10,283 nucleotides of DNA from CBDUQI01 sp965369325. Lineage in GTDB: Bacteria > Pseudomonadota > Gammaproteobacteria > Steroidobacterales > JBCBZW01. The DNA lies in NCBI GenBank assembly GCA_965369325.1, contig CBDUQI010000212.1, positions 1-10,283 on the forward strand. Direction: 5' to 3'. The translations under genes were made by a program, and so were the position numbers. How positions within the stretch are numbered: position 1 is the stretch's first letter; the number at the start of each line of letters is the position of its first letter. Positions 1 through 9,000 of the stretch are shown piece by piece. The notes under the pieces were generated by a model. The model searched no databases. It was not told the DNA's origin and worked only from the letters and a program-made list of their open reading frames with translations.

Positions 1-3000
1 TGACATCGGACTTTTTCGAGTTAGGTGGACACTCGTTGTTGGCCACCCGGGTGGTCAGCGCCATCTCCAGTGAATTCAATCGCGCGGTGTCAGTTCGTGC
101 TCTCTTTGATCACTCCACGATCGCGGCGCTTGCGCGATATGTGGACGGGCTTGGTGCGGTATTGCACGAGGGGATCGCGCGACGGAACGACGAAACGGCA
201 ATTCCATTGTCGTTCTCGCAGCAGCGTTTGTGGTTTATCGATCGCCTCGAGGGTCCGTCCGCGCAGTTTAACATGCCGGTCGCGTTAGCACTTTCCGGGG
301 ATTTGGATCGGGACGCATTCACCGGTGCGTTGGGCGAGGTGGTGGAGCGCCATGAAATTCTGCGCACCCGTTACGTTGATACGGCAGGCGGCGCCACGCA
401 AGTGGTTGACCCACTTGCACCGATGGAGGTTGACTGGGTTAATCCGGGAACGGACTTGACCGAAGCCGAGGTTCTGCGGCTGGCCCGCGAGGAAGCCTCG
501 CGGCCGTTTGATCTGAATAACGAGTACAGTCTTCGGTGTCGGGTCTTGTTTAGATCCGAGCGGGAGCACGTGGTGTTGTTCACGGTGCACCATATCGCGT
601 TTGACGGATGGTCGGCGGCCATCCTTATCCGTGATTTCTGTGATGCTTACACCCGGCGGGTGGAGGGCGTGTGCACATTGCCTGCCCCACCGCCCGTGCA
701 GTACGCGGACTACGCATTGTGGCAGCGCAGCGAACGCCAGGTTCAGGCGCGTGAGATGCAGTTGGAGTATTGGCTGGCGCAGTTGCGTGGGATTCCGCAG
801 GTGCACGGCATTGCACCGGACTATCCACGGACCGCGCAGGGCCAGAGTCAGGCAGGACGTTACACCTGTGCAATCGATGGCCCGATTGCGGCGAGGCTGG
901 AAGCGCTTGCCACCCAACATCATGCGAGCATGTTCATGCTCCTGCATGCCGTGTACTCACTCCTGATCCACAAGTGGAGTGGCGAAACGGATATTGTTGT
1001 GGCGTCCCCCGTCGCGGGGCGAAATCACCAGGACACTGAACATCTGATAGGGTTTTTTCTCAATAATCTAGTGCTCCGTTTCGATCTGAGTGGCAACCCC
1101 ACGTTTGAACAGTTGCTCGCACGAACCCGAGAAACTGTGCTGGAGGCTTTCTCGCACGACGGCGTGCCCTTCGAGATGCTAGTGGACGAGCTCAAGCCTG
1201 AACGGGTGCTTGGCTTGCATCCGCTCGCTCAGCTGAGTTTTACCTTGCATAACAACGAGCAGGCACAAATCTCGCTGCCGGGTGTGCGGGTAAGGCATAT
1301 GGACAGCGGGTTTGAGAGCGTGAAGCTCGAGATTGAATTGCACGTGATGCAGGCTGAGGATAAGTTTGAGGTTACCTGGCTTTACCAGCAGCAGCTGTTT
1401 ACCGAGGAGACGATTGCTGGTCTCGCGCAAGGGTTTATAGCACTGCTCGAACAGGTTGGGCGCGCGCCGACAACGGGAATCTATGACCTAAGTGCGTTGC
1501 ACGCAGAGGACATCGAGCTTCTTCAGGGGTTCGAAGAGCGTGCGTTACCTGCTCCCGAGCAACGCAACGTGATTGACCTGATCGATGCCCAGATGACGGA
1601 GCATGGCACGTGCGCTGCCGTCTGCTGCGATGGCGAAACGCTTACCTATGAGGCGCTGTACGATACCTCGAATCAATTGGCTCGCTATTTGATCGAGCGT
1701 GGGGCTGGCCCGGAAACCGTTGTGGGTATTTGCCTGGATCGCTCCGTCGAGATGGTGCTTGCCATCGTCAGCGTGCTGCGTTCGGGAGCCGCCTATGTGC
1801 CGCTGGACCCGCGCCACCCCGAAGAGCGGATTGCCGAGATCGCTGAGGATGCCGGGGTCGAGGTGGTTGTGACGGAGCGGGCGTTGTTACCCCTGCTAGC
1901 GAATCTGGACCTAACAATGGTCCCTATCGACAAAACGTTCCGTGCGCTACTGCTCAAAGAGCTGCCCGCCTCGCCTCTGGCGAGACAATCCGGAGGGACG
2001 GACCTGGCGTACCTGATGTACAGCTCGGGCACCAGCGGTAAACCGAAAGGCATCGCGATTGAGCATCGCCACCTCATCGCCTCGACGCTCAGTCGCTTGT
2101 CTTACTTTGATGCATCACCGTCACGGGCACTGATGATTCCGTCTTTCTCGTTCGACGCCTCTTTGATTGGCGTGTTCTGGAGTACCGCTAGCGGTGGCAC
2201 CCTACACTTGCTGGACCACGAAGCTTCGAAGGATCCTCGCGCGATTCTTGCCGAGGTGGAGAGCCAACAGATTACGCATTTGTTCATTCCGCCCGTTCTG
2301 TACCAACAGTTGCTGGACATTGTGCAGTCGAGGGAGCCGTCGTCGCTGCAGCTGGTGATTTCCGGTGGGGAGGCGATGGAGTATCGGTTGTGGCGCATGC
2401 ATCAGGCCACCCGATGGTGCAACAAAGCCAGTTTTCATAATGAGTACGGCCCGACCGAGGCCACCGTGTGGAGTACCGTCTACACTTGCGGCTCGTCAAA
2501 CCGGGAGGACCCGCTGCCGATTGGGGCGAGCCCAGGGCATGCCAATCTCTATGTGCTGGACCGGCAGTTGTCGCGTGTACCGCCCGGTGTTCTAGGAGAA
2601 TTGTATATCGGCGGCGCCGCGGTTGGCCGAGGGTATTGGAAGGATCCTGAGCTAAGTGCCGCCCGGTTTGTCGATAGCCCGTTCATCGACGGGGATCGAC
2701 TATATCGTTCAGGCGATCTCGTACGTTGGCGCGCAGACGGAAACCTGCACTTTATGGGGCGCCAGGACGAGCAGATCAAGATCCGTGGATTCAGAATTGA
2801 ACCAGCGGAAGTCGAGCGGGCAATTGTGCGACATCCTGCACTGAGCAGCGCACTGGTGATGGTCCGCGAGCGGGCCGGTGCCAGATTGCTGGTAGCGTAT
2901 CTGCGCCTTGCCGAGCAGTACGAGGATAGCGAATCGAAGCTGCTGAAGGATCTTAGGGCTAGTCTGCAAAGGGTCTTACCAGAGTACATGGTGCCAACGG

Positions 3001-6000
3001 CCATGGTGGTGGTCGAGCAGTACCCGCTAACGACCAACGGCAAGATCGACAAATCTGCGTTACCCGATCCGGTGGTGGTGACGGGCGGAGAGTATGTCGC
3101 TCCCGGTACCCCGCTTGAAGAGCAGCTGGCACAACTATGGCAAGAACTTCTAGGCGCACCGCAGGTTGGGATCAACGACAACTTCTTTGAGCTCGGCGGC
3201 GATTCCATCTTATCGATTCAACTGGTCTCCCGCGCGAATGAGCTTGGTATTCCGATTACCGCAAAAGATGTATTCGCCTATCAGACGGTCGGTGAACTTG
3301 CCGCAATGGGAGGGGCGAGTGCGGTTGTGATGGCGCCCGCGCAACGCGCCGAAGGGCAAATGGTGCTCCTGCCGATCCAGCGCAAGTTCCTGTACGAAGA
3401 AGAACATGATTTGCATCATTACAATCAATCGGTTCTGTTAAAGGTGCCAGATAATTTTGAATCATCAGCGCTGGAAGCAATTGTGTCGGCCATCTATCGG
3501 CGTCATGACGCGTTGCGGTTACGGTTCGATTCCGATGCGGACTGGACAGCACGCTTTGTCCCGTTGACTGATGCGATGGTGGCCGAGTCCTGCGTGCTCG
3601 AACGACTGCCCGAAGACCCGACGAAACACGCCATGCGGATTACCCAAAAGTGCGATGAATGGCAGGCCAGCTTCGATCTTTCGAACGGCCCGTTGTTTCG
3701 GGCAGTGTACTTTAGCTGCGATGAGGGGCAGCGCAATGATGCGTCCGCGTCGCGCCTGTTCGTGCTTGCACACCACCTTATCGTGGATGGGGTCTCCTGG
3801 CGCGTCTTGCTGGCTGATCTTGAGCGTGCCTATCGCCAGCACTGCGATGATGGCGAAGTAACACTGAGCGCCGGAACTTCGTCCGTAGCGCAGTGGAGCG
3901 AAGCGCTGCAGAAGTACGCTCACAACCCCGATTTGGATCGGGAACGGGCGTACTGGCTTAAACAGTTGACCTACCCGCGAGCGCATTTACCAACTGATCA
4001 TGCCACCGAGAATTACGGCCTGCTCGCAGATGCTGGCAGGATTCAGCTTGGATTGGATGCCCGCGAAACGGCGCAGTTACTGAGCCATGCGCCCGCGGCG
4101 TACCGGACCCGAATTAATGAGTTGTTGCTTGCCGGCGTCCTGTTAGGAGTGCGGGAATGGGCGAATGAGCCCGCATTGTCGCTGGGGCTGACGTTGGAGG
4201 GGCATGGCCGGGAGCCGTTGTTCCCGGAGTTGCGTTTGGACGAGACGGTCGGGTATTTCACCAGTGTGTATCCACTATCACTTGAATGCGAATCCAACGA
4301 CGTGGCGAACGTCATCAAGGCCGTGAAGGAGTCTCACCGGCAGGTTCCACAGCGCGGAGTGGGCTACGGTGTGCTTAAGTATGTCGCGCTCGATGAGGAG
4401 ATTGTCGCCGCCAGTATGCGCGATCGCACACCCATTGAGTTTAACTATCTGGGACAGTTTGACCAGTCGATCAATGACCGCACGGCGTTCACCGCCGCCC
4501 CCGAGTCGCGAGGCGCCGGCATCGGGTTGCGTCGTTCTCGCGTTCATCAGATCGGGCTGAACGGGAAGATATTTGACGGCAAACTGGCGTTTGCGCTGGA
4601 CTACAGCACGCGACAGTACAAAAAGACAACTATCCAACGTCTGGCGGGTGAAATTACCAAGGGCTGGCAACGTGTGATCGAGCATTGTCTTAACCCGAGT
4701 GCAGGCGCGTTCACCCTCTCTGATTTTCCGTTGTTGGACGTCGGGCAGGCGACACTAGATGAATGGCGTGCGCAGTTTCCAACCATCACCCGCCTGTACC
4801 CAGCTACCCCGATGCAGGAGGGTTTACTTTTCCATAGCGACCTCGGGAGTTCGGCCTATCACGTGCAGACGTTTCCTGTGCTCACGGGTACGTTGGAACT
4901 CGATAAGTTCAAAGCAGCGTGGCAGGACGTCGTGGACCGGCATGATGCCTTCCGTACTGCCTTCGTGCCTAACGGTAAACACTTGGTGCAGGTAGTGAGT
5001 GAGTCCGCACCGCTGCGCTGGCACGAACGAGACTGGCGCGGTATGTCTGAAGCGCAAGCCGCCGAACAGTTCGAGGCGTTTCGTCGGCAAGATAAGACCA
5101 CCTCGTTTGACACTACAAAAGCGCCGCTCATACGGATGGCTCTTTTCAGGCTGGCGGATGATCGGTATCAGCTGTTGTGGACATTCCATCATGTGCTGGC
5201 CGACGGTTGGTCTTCGCCGCTGATCTACAAAGAAGTGCTGGCGTGCTATCGCGCCAGGATCGAGGAGGCCGCCGTTGAACTCACCGCAGCGCCGATATAT
5301 CAGCGTTACATGGAATGGCTTGCGCGCCAGGACGCTAGCGGCGCCGAACGTTTTTGGAGTCAGTACCTTGGCGACGTCGAGGCGAAAACATCATTAGCAT
5401 TAATAAAACCTGAAGGGCGACCGACAGGCTATGCCAAGCAGAGCCTCACATTCCAACGGCAGATGAGCGGAAAACTCAGAGCTTTTTGCAAGGCCCAGCG
5501 CACCACCCCTAACACAGTGTTACAGCTGGCGTGGGGGTATCTGCTGCATCGGTACAGCAACGACAAAAAGGTGGTCTTTGGTGCCACCATTTCAGGTCGC
5601 CCGGGTGAAATTGCTCAGGTGGAGCAGATGGTCGGATTGTTCATCAACTCAATACCCGTGGTAGTTGAGTTCGACCCGGAACGAAGTGTTCAACATCACT
5701 TAAGCAAGTTGCACTCGTGGTTCCATCAGGCCAATGCTCACGGATATCTGTCGTTAGCGGACATCCAGAGTAAATCAGGTGTGCCGGGCGGGGCGGGACT
5801 GTTCGACAGTCTGGTGGTATTTGAGAATTACCCGATCGATCAGGCGATTTCTGACGGCTCCTCCACTGTTGGACTTACAGTGGAGTCGGCGCACAGTGAT
5901 TTGCAGACAGACTACCCGATAACGGTGGTCGGATCGTTGGTGGATGAATTTGAGATTCGTTGCCTGTACGCTCAATCGCAGTTTTCCGAGCAAGGCGCGA

Positions 6001-9000
6001 GCCGCCTGCTCGCGCACCTGAAGGAGATTCTGCAAGGCATTGTTGCTAACCCAACAGCGTCGATGGGCGCCTTAGGTATGTTGGGTGCGCAAGAGCGAGA
6101 TGAGCTGGCGCGATGGAATGACACGCACGTTGCGCAAAGCACCCTCCCTGTGCACCAAGTATTCGATCGGCACGCGAGTGAACGCCCCGACGCATCTGCG
6201 TTAGTGTTCGATGAGCGATGCCTGAGTTATACGCAGGTGCAGGTAAGCGCCAATCAACTGGCTCATCACCTGATTGCGAGCGGGGTGAAGCCGGCTGACA
6301 AAGTAGCATTACTTGCACAGCGCTCGGAACAAATCATTATCGCAGTGCTGGCGGTGCTTAAAGCGGGCGCAGCGTACGTGCCGTTGGATCCTGATTATCC
6401 ATCCGAACGCCTTGAACTGATTCTTACCGACGCGCAGGTGAAACACGTTGTGGTCCACGAGACGGGCGCACTGATGAGGCCGTTCCCGGACATTGACGTT
6501 ATTGATCTGGCGGCGCCAGCAATCGGGCGACAACCGAAACACAATCCGCCCGAATCGCAGGTCGATGCGTCTGATCTTGCCTACATGATCTACACCTCAG
6601 GCACCACTGGCCGACCGAAAGGTGTGTTGCTCACCCACGGCGGCTTGGCGAATGTGGCGTTGCTACCCCGCACGCAGATGGCGGTGAATGCGGACAGTCG
6701 GGTGCTTCATTTTTCATCGATTAGTTTCGACTCCGGTACCTGGGAGTGGGTGATGGCGCTTACTCAGGGTGCTTGCCTGTGCATCTGCGATGAATCCACT
6801 CGGGCCGACACGGCCAGGCTGGAGGCATTGCTGCTCTCGCAACGTATCACCCACGCGACACTGCCACCGGCAGTACTCGCGTATCTAACATTGCGAGAGG
6901 ACTACGCGCTTGAAACGCTGATTGTTGCGGGCGAGGCTTGCGCGGAAGGGCTGGCCTGGAATTGGTCGCAGCGTTATCGGCTAATCAATGGCTACGGGCC
7001 CACCGAGGGCACCGTTGCCTCCAGTACCAGTGTAATTAGGGCGGACGAGCCAATCAGTATCGGCCGGCCCACCCCGAACGTGCGTTTGCATGTGCTGGAT
7101 ACACGCGGGCGCGAACTTCCGGTTGGCGTCGCAGGGGAGCTGTACATTGCTGGCGCAGGTCTGGCGAGCGGCTACTGGCGCCGGCCGGCGCTGACATCCG
7201 AGAAGTTCGTCCTACAACGAGTGGGGGGTAGGGTTACGCGAATGTACCGCTCGGGTGATCTAGTGCGACGGTTGGAGAACGGCGAACTGGAGTATCTTGG
7301 GCGGGTCGACGACCAGATCAAGGTGCGAGGGTTTCGCATTGAACCGGCGGAAGTGCAGTACCACATCGATCAGCTCGCTGGCGTGGCTAACTCATTGGTT
7401 GTGGGCGCTTGCGACAGCAGTGGCGCGAGTGTGCTGGTGGCGTATATCGCTGCCGCGTCGGGGGACGCTGGCCAGGCGCTGTCACCTTCATTAATCGCAA
7501 CCCACGTTGGACGCTCGCTTCCCTACTATATGGTGCCTTCGGCGGTGGTGATCATGGAGGCGTTTCCACTAACCCCGAACGGCAAAGTGGACATCAGGGC
7601 ATTGCCGCCGGCGCAACACGGCGCACTGGATGAGTACGTGGCGCCTGCCACCGACACCGAACGCGACGTCGCGCGTATATGGGAGCAATTGCTCGAGCGA
7701 CAAGCGGTGAGTGTGACCGCAAATTTCTTCGAACTCGGCGGCCACTCACTATTGGCATCCCGGGTGGTCGCCGAGGTGGCCAGGACTCTGGAGAGATCGG
7801 TGCCGCTCAAGATGTTGTTCGAGCACACGTCCATTCGCGCCTTCTCGCGACAGCTTGAGCAGCAAGTGTCCTCCGTCTACGAAGAAATTCCAAAAGTCCC
7901 TAGGACGCAACCCTTGCCTTTGTCCTTCTCCCAGCAGCGGTTGTGGTTTATTGATCAGCTTGAGGGGTCGAGCGCGCAGTACAACTTGCCCATCCAATTC
8001 GTGCTGACTGACCAACTAGACCTTCGTGCCTTCGAACGCACTGTCGAAGCATTGCTTGAACGACATGAGGTGTTGCGCACGCAATATGCAATGCTGGACG
8101 GGGAGGCCGTTCAGGTGATCGCCGCTCCGACCTCGCCCGGCGTGCAACTGCACGATTTCACCACAATGCCAAAGAGTGAGCAGGACGAGCGGCTGAGAGC
8201 GCTGATTGGCGATGACGCCAGGCGCCCGTTCGATCTAGGTCATGACACGATGTTGCGCGTGCAGCTGGTTAAGCTTGCTGAGGACCGCCACGTGGTTGTC
8301 TGCAATATGCACCACATCGCGGCCGATGGGTGGTCGTTGGGCATTCTCAAGGATGAGTTTCTCATTCTGTACGAATCGTTCGCCGGGCAGGGCGAGTGCT
8401 CGCTTGCTCCGATGCCGGTGCAGTATGCCGACTACGCGAGTTGGCAGCGGCGCGAACTAGGCGATGGTGGGCTGGTGCGCCATAGCGAGTACTGGCGAAC
8501 CCGGTTGTCGGGCCTGCCTCTATTGCACTGTTTGCCGCTGGATAAGCCACGACCGCCCGTACAACAGTTCCGGGGCGGTGTATACGCCAGTCATCTGGAT
8601 GCCCAGATAAACGCACAACTGATCGAATTTTGTCATTCGCAGGGCGCCACATTATTCATGGGTGTGCATGCAGCCCTGGCGGCGTTGTTGTCGCGGTACA
8701 GTCATGAAGAGGATATTGTGATTGGCACGGCGGCGGCTAATCGGGAGCATCCACAGCTTGCCGGAATGATCGGGTTCTTTGTCAATACGCTGGTGCTGCG
8801 TAGCGACTTGAGCGGGGATCCCTGTTTTCGCCAGATTCTGCAGCAGAGCCGTGGTTGCGCGTTGGACGCGTATGCACATCAGAGTATGCCGTTTGAGCAT
8901 CTGGTGGAATTGCTCGAACCAGCCCGCAGCCTGAGCCACAGTCCTTTGTTCCAGATCATGCTGTCGCTGAATAATACGCGTGAGCGTAATGCGGATGCTG

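Noticed and set aside
285..947. A 220-codon open frame on the minus strand.
   Set aside because: It is opposite the intact C1 domain, has no recognisable motif, and its composition is what the complement of the sense codons gives.
601..966. A 121-codon open frame on the plus strand in another frame.
   Set aside because: It overlaps the C1 domain, whose motifs are unbroken in the main frame; Arg/Cys/Ser-rich sequence without similarity to any family.
1021..1071. AT-rich run with ggttttttctcaataatcta that might suggest a promoter or terminator.
   Set aside because: It encodes IGFFLNNL, the C5 motif of the condensation domain, and there is no hairpin before the T run that would support a terminator.
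2010..2051. Possible inactivation of A1 because the phosphate loop reads SSGTSGKPKG.
   Set aside because: Glycines, Pro and Lys of the loop are kept and Thr to Ser changes are conservative; all other A motifs including Lys517 are intact.
2549..3208. A 219-codon open frame on the minus strand.
   Set aside because: It lies wholly opposite the A1-PCP1 coding sequence. A minus-strand open stretch with similar Ser-rich sequence (WPPSSKK or SPPSSKK, then GATYS) occurs opposite the homologous A2-PCP2 region at 7526-7834, so both are shadows of conserved codons (GGxSF/GELGG) and not genes.
3519..3986. A 155-codon minus-strand open frame.
   Set aside because: It is opposite the E domain core, including the HHLIVDGVSW motif, and shows no features of its own.
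5385..5412. Short AT-rich stretch (acatcattagcattaataaaacc) that could look like a promoter or domain junction.
   Set aside because: It is in frame inside C2 (KTSLALIKPEG), in the variable segment after the C4 region; no gene start follows.
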